This document shows, piece by piece, positions 7,955-15,739 of a stretch of DNA of 35,277 nucleotides (positions are counted from its first letter, which is position 1; every line of letters begins with the position of its first letter). Under the pieces are notes generated by a model, which worked only from the letters and a program-made list of their open reading frames with translations, had not been told where the DNA came from and searched no databases. The DNA lies in assembly GCA_945866505.1 (NCBI GenBank), contig CAMBHH010000008.1, forward strand, positions 1 to 35,277. Reading direction: 5' to 3'. The position numbers and the translations under genes are program-made. The DNA comes from Flavobacterium psychrophilum. GTDB lineage: Bacteria > Bacteroidota > Bacteroidia > Flavobacteriales > Flavobacteriaceae.

Positions 7955-9364
7955 ATGCTAAAGTTTTTTTCCTTTCTAACTGTTATTCTGATTTTTTTCT
8001 TGATTTCGAGTTGTTCTACAACCAATAAAATAGCCGCACTAAAACCAGAACCCGATGATGCCAGCCCTTTAGTTTATGAAACAACACCTTCTTTTATTAA
8101 TTTGCCTATTAGTGTCAAGTTAAAAGATGTAGAAAACCAAACCAATGCGCTCTTGAATGGTTTAGTTTATGAGGACAACAACATTGAAGATGACAATATC
8201 GAGATGAAAATCTGGAAATTAGCTCCAATAACCATCAAAAATGACAAAGAAAGTAATGGTGCGAAAATAAAAACTGTCTTGCCATTAAAAGCTTGGATCA
8301 AATACCGAATTGGCACAAAAACTTTAGGCGTAGAATTGTATAATTATAAAGAATTTAACCTCAACGGCGTAGTGACTTTGGTAAGCGATGTGAGTTTAAC
8401 CAACTGGAAACTTAACACCAAAACCGAGCTGAAATCATTAGATTGGAATGAAAGTCCTACGATGACAGTTTTTGGAAAAAACCTGCCTGTAACGTATTTA
8501 ATCACTCCAGCAATCAAGATTTTCAGGTCGAAAATTGAAAAGAATATTGATGCAGCGATAGAAAAATCAATGGATTTCAAACCAAATGTTTTGGCGGCTT
8601 TAGAGAAAATTTGTACTCCTTTTCAAATGAGCGAAGCGTATGAAAGTTGGCTACGAATTACTCCCATTGAAATATATTCGACCAATGCCGTACTCAAAAA
8701 CGACAAGTTTTTGATGGATATGGGAATGAAATGCACAATGACCACTTTGATAGGCAACAAACCAGAATCAAAATTCGATGCATCAAAAATTGTTCTAAAA
8801 CCGGTAACAAAAATCCCAAACCAAATTACGGCAAACATCGCTGCAGTTTCAACTTTTGCTGAGGCTTCAAAAATCATGACTAAAAATTTTGCAGGACAGG
8901 AATTTGGTTCTGGTAGCAAAAAAGTAAAAGTTCAAAAGGTGGATATTTGGCACAAAGACGGAAAAATGGTCATCGCTTTGGATGTTCTGGGAAGCGTAAA
9001 TGGAACGATTTATTTAACCGGTTTTCCGCAATACAACCAACAAACAAAAGAAGTCTTTTTTGACAAACTCGATTATGCTTTAGACACCAAGAGTAAGTTA
9101 ATGCGAACGGCCAATTGGCTGGCTCAAGGACTGATTTTAAGAAAAATTCAGGAAAGTTGTCGCTATTCTATCGTTCCTAATTTAGAAGAAGGAAAACAAA
9201 GTATGGCTGCTTATTTAAAAAATTATTCACCAATGCCAGGCGTTTTCGTCAATGGCAAAATGGATGATATTCAATTCCAGAAAATTCAATTGACCAATAA
9301 AGCTATTATTGCTTTCATTAAAGTAAACGGAACGGTTAATGTATTTGTGGATGGTTTGAAGTGA
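7955..9364 (+). CDS. DUF4403 family lipoprotein
   Basis: This is a 469-residue predicted lipoprotein. The signal peptide has a hydrophobic core (FFSFLTVILIFFLIS) and a lipobox ending SSC, with the acylated cysteine at residue 20. The mature protein opens with a stretch typical of the DUF4403 family (FINLPISVKLKDVENQTNALLN), followed by alternating beta-strand segments over the remaining length. The family resembles lipid-binding tubular folds of the bactericidal/permeability-increasing type, but I know of no assigned function. The gene is divergent from the efflux operon and is closed by a strong terminator, so it is probably monocistronic. No transfer signs are visible. Family assignment is from the pattern of conserved motifs; the function is unknown. 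Confidence 0.82.
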   Translation: MLKFFSFLTVILIFFLISSCSTTNKIAALKPEPDDASPLVYETTPSFINLPISVKLKDVENQTNALLNGLVYEDNNIEDDNIEMKIWKLAPITIKNDKESNGAKIKTVLPLKAWIKYRIGTKTLGVELYNYKEFNLNGVVTLVSDVSLTNWKLNTKTELKSLDWNESPTMTVFGKNLPVTYLITPAIKIFRSKIEKNIDAAIEKSMDFKPNVLAALEKICTPFQMSEAYESWLRITPIEIYSTNAVLKNDKFLMDMGMKCTMTTLIGNKPESKFDASKIVLKPVTKIPNQITANIAAVSTFAEASKIMTKNFAGQEFGSGSKKVKVQKVDIWHKDGKMVIALDVLGSVNGTIYLTGFPQYNQQTKEVFFDKLDYALDTKSKLMRTANWLAQGLILRKIQESCRYSIVPNLEEGKQSMAAYLKNYSPMPGVFVNGKMDDIQFQKIQLTNKAIIAFIKVNGTVNVFVDGLK

Positions 9365-9391
9365 TTTTGGATTTTAGATTTTGAATTTTCG

Positions 9392-9428
9392 AGTAAACCT
9401 CAAAAGTTTTTAACTTTTGAGGTTTACT
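9392..9428 (+). terminator. intrinsic terminator after the DUF4403 gene
   Basis: A perfect 17-bp stem (arms 9392-9408 and 9412-9428) has a 3-nt TTT loop and runs into the T-rich stretch ttttat. It starts 28 bp after the stop codon. The symmetrical A/T-rich flanks could let it act in both directions, but no minus-strand gene ends here. Confidence 0.85.
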
Positions 9429-9764
9429 TTTATGTCGACATTGCTTTAGTTCATTTATTGACAATTGAAAAAAAAATCAAAAACCATATTAAGATCAGAT
9501 ATTCTTGTAAGAAATTTACAATTATTGACTTATTATAACTACAATAATGACTTTTTTGACCTTATAGAATAAATTAATATATTTTAAGTTTATTGTCAGC
9601 AAATCTGTAAAAATTCAAGAATGATTCTTGGCATAAAATGTAATATTAAAATTCATTAAATAGAATAATTTAGAATTGTTCAACATCCAAAATAGTTGAT
9701 ATCCATTTGACCTTTTACAAAAATTGATTAAACCAAGTTCTAAACTTATTCAAAAAATAAAATT
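9429..9764. other. AT-rich intergenic region before the RbsD-like gene
   Basis: This 336-bp stretch has no credible ORF and no RNA structure that I can support. It holds a small inverted repeat (attattg / caataat, about 9519-9547). I found no exact TAnnTTTG box on the plus strand, so the promoter of the following two-gene unit is not identified; it may be divergent from consensus or depend on an alternative sigma factor. Confidence 0.5.
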
Positions 9765-10340
9765 ATGATTCAAAAAATAACAGTCGCATTTATTATGTTA
9801 TTTACCGTATTTTCATGTTCGAAACCACTTCAGCAACAAGACAATAACACAACGTCAAAATCTGAAAATTGGAAAACCGAAGTTGAAAAGACGATACAAT
9901 TATTCGGTCATAGAAATTGGATTGTTGTAGCCGATGGTGCTTATCCCAAACAAAGTAATCCCGCCATCAAAACCATTACGGTTGATGCCAATCAATTGGA
10001 AGTGGTGCAATTTGTAAATGAGGCAATCAAAAAATCGTCACACGTTCAAGCCAATATTTTTTTAGACAAAGAAATGGCTTTTGTTGGCGAAAAAGACGCT
10101 AAGGGAATTGACAAGTATAGAACCGACCTCAATAAAATACTAGAAACTAAAAGGGTTCAGACAATGTTGCACGAAGATATCATCAAAGAATTAGACAACT
10201 CTGCCAAAGTATTTGATGTGCTTATTATAAAAACCAATTTAACTATTCCATATACTTCTGTATTCTTTCAATTGGATTGTGGCTATTGGAATGCCGAAGC
10301 GGAACAAAATTTAAGAACCAACCTAAATGCCAAACAATAA
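9765..10340 (+). CDS. exported lipoprotein with RbsD/FucU-like (sugar mutarotase/pyranase) motifs
   Basis: The 191-residue product starts with a lipoprotein signal (hydrophobic core to residue 17, then Cys18). The mature part lines up by eye with the RbsD/FucU fold. LFGHRNWIVVADGAYP (47-61) matches the family's G-H-x-D-x-[IV]-[IV]-x-D-A-x-x-P block, with His49 and Asp57 retained. LHED (135-138) matches the second catalytic-region His (TTHEQF in RbsD). LTIPYTSVFFQLDCGYW (159-175) matches the C-terminal PYANIIL block, with Tyr163 kept but Asn replaced by Ser. Known members are cytosolic D-ribose pyranases or L-fucose mutarotases; a lipid-anchored form would act in the periplasm or at the surface. 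The downstream GH116 gene begins 2 bp after this stop, so the two form one unit. The match is remote and the activity is unproven. Confidence 0.62.
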   Translation: MIQKITVAFIMLFTVFSCSKPLQQQDNNTTSKSENWKTEVEKTIQLFGHRNWIVVADGAYPKQSNPAIKTITVDANQLEVVQFVNEAIKKSSHVQANIFLDKEMAFVGEKDAKGIDKYRTDLNKILETKRVQTMLHEDIIKELDNSAKVFDVLIIKTNLTIPYTSVFFQLDCGYWNAEAEQNLRTNLNAKQ

Positions 10341-10342
10341 AA

Positions 10343-13114
10343 ATGAGTGATTCTGATAACAAAACTTGCGACCCCAATTCTGGATGTTGTTCCCCAAAAG
10401 AAGTAACGAAAACTCCTGCTGAAAACGGAATTCAAAGAAGAGATTTTTTGAAAGCTATGGGATTGGCAACAGGAGGAATTCTGATAGGTATACCAGCTTT
10501 TGGAATGAGCAATTCAAAGTACGAATACACCATTCCTGTCGATAAAGGTTTATCTCCTGAATGGTACAAAAGTTTGTATGAAAGAGGTCAAGCAGAAATT
10601 TACAGAGGAAAGGAATTGGCTTATATTGGAATGCCAATTGGCGGAATTGGCACCGGAACCGTCTATCTTGGTGGTGACGGAAAACTGTGGTTGTGGGATA
10701 TTTTTAATGAAACCAAAGAGGGAATATCCGATAAAATATACAAAGATTGGCAAGGTAAAAAGGAAATTAAACCCAGAGATGGCGCTAATTTTATTTTCCC
10801 CATTGCACCAGAATATCCGTTTGAACAAGGATTTGGAATAAGAGTAATACAAAAAGATACGGTTTGGAATAAAAATCTAGACTTCAAAGGTTTTGAAGAT
10901 ATTACCTTCAAAGGGCAATATCCTGTAGCCGAGGTAAACTATCGTGATGCAAAACTTCCTGTAACAATCGTTTTACAATCCTTCTCGCCTTTCATTCCTT
11001 TAGATGTAGCTGCTTCGAGTTATCCTGCCACCGTTATGCATTTTAAGGTTACCAATACCAGCGACAAAAAAGCAACGGTAGAACTTTCAGGTTGGTTAGA
11101 AAATGCGGTCTTGAACAATTCTGAAAATAATAAAGAGCTAAAGTTAATTAACACCATCGAAGAAATTTCTGGAAACACCATTTTAACTTGTACTTCTCAG
11201 ACTGATTCAGAGGAAATAAAAAAACAAAAAGATTACGGCAATATGGCATTGATGCTGTATCAATCGGGTAAAAAAAGTAAAGCAGAAGCTGGAATGAAAA
11301 TAAACGGGCATCTTCTTTTTCCAGAAAACGCGCAAACTACTGCCGAATCGAATCACGGCGAACAATTAGTCGGTGCGTTGAGCAAAACCGTGAAATTAAA
11401 ACCTAGAGAATCTGCGGACATTACGTTTATTGTAAGCTGGTATTTTCCTAACCTTTTGTTACCCCAAAATAAAAATTCAAAAGGAGAAAATAAAGGACGC
11501 TATTACAGCAAACGTTTTGCGAATGCTGCGGCGGTAGCGACTGATATCGCCCATAATTACGATGATTTATATGCAAAAACCATCGCTTGGCGCAACTGCT
11601 TTTATGAAGATGCCACTTTACCGCATTGGTTCTTAAATAGAACGTTTGCCAACACTTCCATATTAGCAACAGAAACTAGTTTCATATTAGAAGATGGTCG
11701 TTTTTGGGGTTGGGAAGGAATTGGATGTTGCTCCGGAACTTGCACGCACGTTTGGCATTATGCACAAGCATTGGGAAGACTATTTCCTGAATTAGAAAAG
11801 AATTTAAGAGAAAGAACTGATTTTGCAGTAATCGATAATGCTACTGGAGGAATCGATTTTAGAGGTGCATTGGCGAATAAATATGCAGCAGATGGACAAG
11901 CTGGAATTGTTTTACGATCTTATCGTGATTACTTACTTTCAGAAAATTACGCTTCGTTTTTAGAAAAAAATTGGGATAAGATAAAACTTAGTTTGCAGTA
12001 TTTAATCAATCTAGATGCCGAGGAAGGTGGCGAAGCGAACGGCACTATTTTTGGAGAACAGCACAACACCTTAGATGCCGAGTGGTATGGTAATGTTCCT
12101 GTAATTACCTCGTTATACTTGGCGGCATTGGCAGCTTCGGTTGAAATGGCTGCGGCAATGAAGGATACAATAGCCGAAAAGGAATATACTAGAATTCTTG
12201 AATCAGGGAAGTTGAACATCGAAAAATTATTTAACGGTGAGTTCTTTATACAAGTTGAAGATCCAAAACATAAAAAGGCAATCGGTATTGGTTCGGGCTG
12301 TTATATCGATCAGGTTTTTGGACAAAGTTGGGCATATCAACTCGGTTTGGGTCGATTATACAACAAAGAGATGATCAAAAGTTCCTTGGAATCATTGTGG
12401 AAATACAATTTTGTTCCCGATATAGGGCCTTTAAGAGATAGCATCTCGCCCAAAAATAATGGAAGACCTTACGCCCTTGCTGGAGATGCAGGCTTAGTAA
12501 TGTGTACTTGGCCAAAAGGTGGTAAAAGAGACGATTGGGAAAAACACTGGCAATTTGGCTATTTCAATGAGGTTATGACGGGTTTCGAACATCAGTTGGC
12601 AAGCCATATGATTTGGGAAGATAAGCTAGATTACGGATTTTCTATGGTAAAAGCCATCCACGAACGCTATGGCGCCGCTAAAAGAAATCCGTATAACGAA
12701 ATAGAATGTAGCGACCATTACTCGAGAGCGATGGCAAGTTACGGCGCTTTTATTGCCGCCTGCGGATTTACCTACAACGGACCCAAAGGACAAATTGGCT
12801 TTGCGCCAAAAGTGAATCCCGAGAATTTCAAAGCCGCTTTTACAGCAACCGAAGGTTGGGGCAGTTTGCAACAAACCCGAACGGCAACTGCACAAACTAA
12901 TGCTATACAATTGGAATACGGAAAATTAGCCCTCCAACAAGTTGACGTAACTTTACCGACTGGAAAACGAGCCAGTGACATTAAAGTTATGGTAAACAAA
13001 AAAACAGTAGAGGCCTCTTTTGCAACCGTAGAAGATAAAACGGTGGTTGTTTTCGAAAGGCAAAAAATTACACTAAAAGATAAAATTTCAGTTCTAATAA
13101 ATTATTCGTCTTAA
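10343..13114 (+). CDS. Tat-exported GH116 family glycoside hydrolase (GBA2-type beta-glycosidase)
   Basis: This is a 923-residue retaining beta-glycosidase relative of human GBA2 and bacterial TxGH116. I start at the ATG 2 bp after the preceding stop. A twin-arginine signal (QRRDFLKAMG, Arg32-Arg33, then a hydrophobic stretch) follows a short cysteine-rich leader (Cys9, Cys15, Cys16). The N-terminal beta-sandwich domain (about 75-400) opens with YIGMPIGGIGTGTVYLGGDG. The (alpha/alpha)6 DUF608 catalytic domain (about 420-900) contains RFWGWEG, where Glu458 fits the nucleophile (GBA2 Glu527), and QHNTLDAEWYG, where Asp578 fits the acid/base (GBA2 Asp677). CSDHYSRAMASYG and WQFGYFNEVMTGFEHQ are further family blocks. 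The spacing between the two catalytic residues is about 30 residues shorter than in GBA2. Substrate is not predictable; a beta-glucoside or beta-xyloside is likely. Confidence 0.88.
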   Translation: MSDSDNKTCDPNSGCCSPKEVTKTPAENGIQRRDFLKAMGLATGGILIGIPAFGMSNSKYEYTIPVDKGLSPEWYKSLYERGQAEIYRGKELAYIGMPIGGIGTGTVYLGGDGKLWLWDIFNETKEGISDKIYKDWQGKKEIKPRDGANFIFPIAPEYPFEQGFGIRVIQKDTVWNKNLDFKGFEDITFKGQYPVAEVNYRDAKLPVTIVLQSFSPFIPLDVAASSYPATVMHFKVTNTSDKKATVELSGWLENAVLNNSENNKELKLINTIEEISGNTILTCTSQTDSEEIKKQKDYGNMALMLYQSGKKSKAEAGMKINGHLLFPENAQTTAESNHGEQLVGALSKTVKLKPRESADITFIVSWYFPNLLLPQNKNSKGENKGRYYSKRFANAAAVATDIAHNYDDLYAKTIAWRNCFYEDATLPHWFLNRTFANTSILATETSFILEDGRFWGWEGIGCCSGTCTHVWHYAQALGRLFPELEKNLRERTDFAVIDNATGGIDFRGALANKYAADGQAGIVLRSYRDYLLSENYASFLEKNWDKIKLSLQYLINLDAEEGGEANGTIFGEQHNTLDAEWYGNVPVITSLYLAALAASVEMAAAMKDTIAEKEYTRILESGKLNIEKLFNGEFFIQVEDPKHKKAIGIGSGCYIDQVFGQSWAYQLGLGRLYNKEMIKSSLESLWKYNFVPDIGPLRDSISPKNNGRPYALAGDAGLVMCTWPKGGKRDDWEKHWQFGYFNEVMTGFEHQLASHMIWEDKLDYGFSMVKAIHERYGAAKRNPYNEIECSDHYSRAMASYGAFIAACGFTYNGPKGQIGFAPKVNPENFKAAFTATEGWGSLQQTRTATAQTNAIQLEYGKLALQQVDVTLPTGKRASDIKVMVNKKTVEASFATVEDKTVVVFERQKITLKDKISVLINYSS

Positions 13115-13144
13115 GTTTTTTTCTTTATAGTAATTTGAGTTAGA

Positions 13145-13414
13145 TTATTGCTGTTTACTCTTCCTCTTCATTCGATAAATATAATACCCGATTCCAGCAA
13201 CAAGAATATACGGAATCACCATCAGATAAACGATACCATCATTTACGGCTTCCGCTTTGGCAGCATTGCCCTCGCTCATCAAAGCCGCACGACACATAGC
13301 GCATTGAGAGTAAGATGAAATTGAAAAGAATATAGAACATAGAATATAGACATAAACTCTAAATCCTATAAATCTTTTTTCTTTGTTCTTTACTCTATAT
13401 TCTCTGCTAAACAT
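13145..13414 (-). CDS. small CxxC membrane protein at the end of the oxidase assembly genes
   Basis: The 89-residue protein has a signal-like hydrophobic segment (about 20-36), a short exported stretch with a CAMC motif (residues 38-41), a conserved-looking segment EGNAAKAEAVNDGIVYLMV, and one transmembrane helix (about 62-80) followed by a basic tail. Small proteins of this kind sit beside SCO1 and DUF420 genes in flavobacterial oxidase clusters. A role in copper or redox handling is plausible but is only inference. The ATG overlaps the upstream DUF420 gene by 8 bp, which supports this start. However, the n-region (MFSREYRVKNKEKRF) is unusually long and encoded by repetitive AT-rich DNA. The gene converges on the GH116 gene with a 30-bp gap and no visible terminator. 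Confidence 0.75.
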   Translation of the reverse strand: MFSREYRVKNKEKRFIGFRVYVYILCSIFFSISSYSQCAMCRAALMSEGNAAKAEAVNDGIVYLMVIPYILVAGIGYYIYRMKRKSKQQ

Positions 13415-13946
13415 AATAAGGCGAAATCATTAAATAAACTACAACTCCAGTAACGGCAACATACAACCAAATGGGGAATGTGATTTTGGCAATCTTTTTA
13501 TGCCTATCGAAGCGTTCTGCCAAAGCTCGAACATAGGTTATCAAAACCAAAGGAATAACAGCAATCGACAAAATGATATGGGATATTAAAATAAAGAAAT
13601 ACACCATTCTAATGGAACCTTCTCCTCCAAATTTTGTTGAATCTGTAGTCATATGATAGGCCACATACATCACTAAAAAAGCTAATGAAAGTGCAATTGC
13701 TGAAGTCATTAACCGTTGGTGAAGTAATCTGTTTCCGTTTTTAATTGCCAAGACTCCTGCAGCCAAAACGATTGCCGTGATTCCGTTTATTGTGGCGTAA
13801 ATTGGTGGTAGAAACGGAAGTGGTTCTACATCATAGCCAAGGTCTTTTAATTTAACGTTAAAAAGTATAGCAACAACAACCGGAATCAGAATAGAAACCA
13901 GTACTATATATTTGTTGAACTTTTTTTCTAATGCATTATTTTCCAT
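13407..13946 (-). CDS. DUF420 family membrane protein (CtaM-like oxidase assembly factor)
   Basis: The 179-residue protein has five predicted transmembrane helices and four well-spaced histidines at or near membrane faces (His76 in LLHQRLM, His98 in YVAYHMT, His123 in LISHIIL, His149 in FDRHKKI), the pattern of the DUF420/YozB family. The staphylococcal relative CtaM is needed for function of haem A-containing oxidases. The position right after SCO1 (1-bp gap) and in the same transcription direction as ctaB and the subunit III/IV genes supports an assembly role at the inner membrane. It overlaps the small CxxC protein gene by 8 bp. Family assignment is good; the exact biochemical role is not established. 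Confidence 0.85.
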   Translation of the reverse strand: MENNALEKKFNKYIVLVSILIPVVVAILFNVKLKDLGYDVEPLPFLPPIYATINGITAIVLAAGVLAIKNGNRLLHQRLMTSAIALSLAFLVMYVAYHMTTDSTKFGGEGSIRMVYFFILISHIILSIAVIPLVLITYVRALAERFDRHKKIAKITFPIWLYVAVTGVVVYLMISPYYV

Positions 13947-13947
13947 A

Positions 13948-14643
13948 TTATTCTTTTAATAAAATTGCAATGTCTTGTTGGATATCTCTAACTCCTGTTT
14001 TTTCTAAACCGTCATAATATAAAATTGGGTTTCCGTACTTGTCTTTTCGGCAACGAATAATTCCGTTTTTATCAATCAAAGCAAACAGTCCCGAATGTTC
14101 AAACCCTCCTTTTGCTTTGTTATTCTCGCCTGCATAAAGATTAAATCCTTTGTTCGACAAATCAAAAATATAGGCTTTATCTCCTGTCAAGAAATTCCAA
14201 TTGGAAGATTTTACCCCTAATAATTCTCGATGTTCTTTCAAAACTTTAGCAGTGTCGTGTTCGGGATCAATCGTAATTGAAACAATCCCGAAATTAGGAT
14301 TGCCAAAAAAGGTTTTTTCAATTTGCAACATACTCAAATTCATCTTCGGACAAATAGAAGGACAGGTAGCAAAGAAAAATTCTAAAACATACACCTTGCC
14401 TTTATAGGTTTCGTTTGTAACCTTAATGTTGTCTTGGTTTACCAAATCAAATTTTGGAGCTGGACCAATTTTCACCAAACTTCCATTGTCTTGTGATGAA
14501 TTAGACACTTTGTCCAACCGATCTCCTTTAACAATTTCGTTGTTTTGAAAACGGTCTATAATTTTTGGAACAGTATAAATTCCGAAAACCAAAATAACAA
14601 TTGAAATCCCGATATATGATTTGTTCTTAAACATTATTTCCAA
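13948..14643 (-). CDS. SCO1/SenC family copper chaperone
   Basis: SCO proteins deliver copper to, or reduce, the CuA site of oxidase subunit II on the periplasmic side. This 231-residue protein has an N-terminal membrane anchor (about 9-26), a thioredoxin fold, the copper-binding CPSICP motif (Cys94 and Cys98), and the distal histidine (His183 in FEHSGLFAL). The ITIDPEHD segment (123-130) is also typical of the family. A second ATG at 14634 (MFKNKSYIG) would give a slightly cleaner membrane anchor and cannot be excluded. The gene starts 3 bp after the cysteine-less SCO-like gene and ends 1 bp before DUF420, so these four genes probably form one transcript. Confidence 0.92.
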   Translation of the reverse strand: MEIMFKNKSYIGISIVILVFGIYTVPKIIDRFQNNEIVKGDRLDKVSNSSQDNGSLVKIGPAPKFDLVNQDNIKVTNETYKGKVYVLEFFFATCPSICPKMNLSMLQIEKTFFGNPNFGIVSITIDPEHDTAKVLKEHRELLGVKSSNWNFLTGDKAYIFDLSNKGFNLYAGENNKAKGGFEHSGLFALIDKNGIIRCRKDKYGNPILYYDGLEKTGVRDIQQDIAILLKE

Positions 14644-14646
14644 ATA

Positions 14647-15288
14647 TTAAAGTTGCTTTGTGGCATTATGGTTTTTCTTTAAAGCCGCACGATATTCGTA
14701 AAGAATAACTTTGAAATCGTCAAGCATTTCGTTGCTCAGTTCAGCAAGGTGAAAAGTATTGTAGCCTTCTTTATATCCCTTTTTTTCTTTTCTTCCCCGG
14801 AGGTTTCTTTCCTTATCAACAATATAGACATTTGGAGTTCCAAAATCTGGATCCAATTTTCCAACTAATTTTAGCTGATTGTAATAGGTTTGGATTTCAT
14901 CAGGTGATGTAAATACAAAATACCACTGACTAACATCAGTAGTAGCGCTTAAAGCATCTACAATTCTTTGCACATCCTGTTCGGTTCCTAAAGGGCAAAT
15001 AACCACAAATTGAAGATCTTTGAAAGTATGATAGCGATCGTAAATTTTGGCATTAAGATTAAAAAAATTACCTCTGTTTCTTAAGATGTTAGTTCCTGCA
15101 AAACCAAGGATTGTTATTTTACCATTAAGACTAACTTTTTCATTTTTCAGCGATTTCCAATTGCCAAAATCAGCAATTTTAGGAGTGATAATGGGCAATC
15201 TTGTATAACTATTTACTCCTGATGCAAAAAAAAGATAGGCAACAATAGGTAAAACAAAAAGAACGAAGAGAACAATATTTTTTTTCAT
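14647..15288 (-). CDS. membrane-anchored SCO/thioredoxin-like protein lacking the active-site cysteines
   Basis: The 213-residue protein has an N-terminal anchor or signal (VLFVLFVLPIVAYLFFASG). A thioredoxin-like order of strands and helices follows: KITILGFAGTNI where SCO proteins have the CxxxC loop, LQFVVICPLGTEQDV, WYFVFTSPDEIQTYY, then TPNVYIVDKERNLRGR, like the final strand pair. The CxxxC is absent; the only cysteine is Cys105 in VVICPLG. It is first in the SCO1/DUF420 transcript and directly follows the oxidase subunit IV terminator. I infer a scaffold or partner of SCO1 in oxidase maturation. The thioredoxin-fold call rests on pattern only; it could instead be an uncharacterised flavobacterial family. 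Confidence 0.65.
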   Translation of the reverse strand: MKKNIVLFVLFVLPIVAYLFFASGVNSYTRLPIITPKIADFGNWKSLKNEKVSLNGKITILGFAGTNILRNRGNFFNLNAKIYDRYHTFKDLQFVVICPLGTEQDVQRIVDALSATTDVSQWYFVFTSPDEIQTYYNQLKLVGKLDPDFGTPNVYIVDKERNLRGRKEKKGYKEGYNTFHLAELSNEMLDDFKVILYEYRAALKKNHNATKQL

Positions 15289-15321
15289 AACTAAAACGAA
15301 AGTATACTATGCAAAAATAAA

Positions 15322-15351
15322 AAAAGGCATCCACCACGGTGGACACCTTTT
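15322..15351 (-). terminator. terminator after the oxidase subunit IV gene
   Basis: A hairpin pairs 15322-15335 with 15338-15351, broken by one 2x2 internal mismatch. Its GC-rich inner part reads ccacc/ggtgg. On the minus strand the lower stem runs into T7ATTTTTG, a good U-tract. It lies 18 bp past the stop of subunit IV and separates the structural oxidase genes from the assembly genes. Confidence 0.82.
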
Positions 15352-15369
15352 AATTAAAATACTATTTTG

Positions 15370-15720
15370 TTAAAAATTCCACTTGATTGTAGAGTTCTTA
15401 AAAATCTCAAAAATATAATCAGCTTCAGTCAAAAGAATGAAAAGTAAATAAGCTACTAAAAAAATTAAAGGCCAGATCACTGCATATCTTAAAGCCGATT
15501 TTTCGCCTTCCATGTGCATAAAGGCATATACAATATAATAGGCTTTTACTCCAGTCAAAATAATGAAAATCCAGTTTAATAAATTTAAACCTAAAAAACT
15601 ATGGTTGTGCAATATTTCAGGCTTTATAATTCCTAAAATTACCTCAACGATTGTTATTAATGATAAATAACCAAAAACTGTCCAAATTCTTTTTGTGTTA
15701 GAAACGTGTGCGTGTGACAT
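15370..15720 (-). CDS. cytochrome c oxidase subunit IV (small membrane subunit)
   Basis: The 116-residue protein opens with a short cytoplasmic segment rich in His (MSHAHVSNTKRIWTVFGYLS) and has three transmembrane helices. The segment YYIVYAFMHMEGEKSALRY lies between helices two and three; this layout and motif are typical of the prokaryotic COX4/CyoD-like subunit found with caa3-type oxidases in Bacteroidetes. It follows the first subunit III gene by 19 bp on the same strand and is the last structural gene before the terminator. The subunit stabilises the oxidase rather than carrying redox centres. Confidence 0.87.
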   Translation of the reverse strand: MSHAHVSNTKRIWTVFGYLSLITIVEVILGIIKPEILHNHSFLGLNLLNWIFIILTGVKAYYIVYAFMHMEGEKSALRYAVIWPLIFLVAYLLFILLTEADYIFEIFKNSTIKWNF

Positions 15721-15739
15721 AATAATTTCTTTTTGTAAA

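Noticed and set aside
9429..9764. Small RNA or horizontally acquired fragment in the 336-bp gap
   Set aside because: No stable hairpin other than the terminator before it, no promoter pair and no base-composition change that I could support.
10277..10342. Upstream ATG extending the GH116 protein by 22 residues
   Set aside because: It lies inside the preceding gene in another frame and encodes nothing that resembles a family sequence; the ATG 2 bp after the stop fits better.
13115..13144. Bidirectional terminator between the GH116 gene and the small CxxC protein gene
   Set aside because: The 30-bp gap has a T-run but no inverted repeat.
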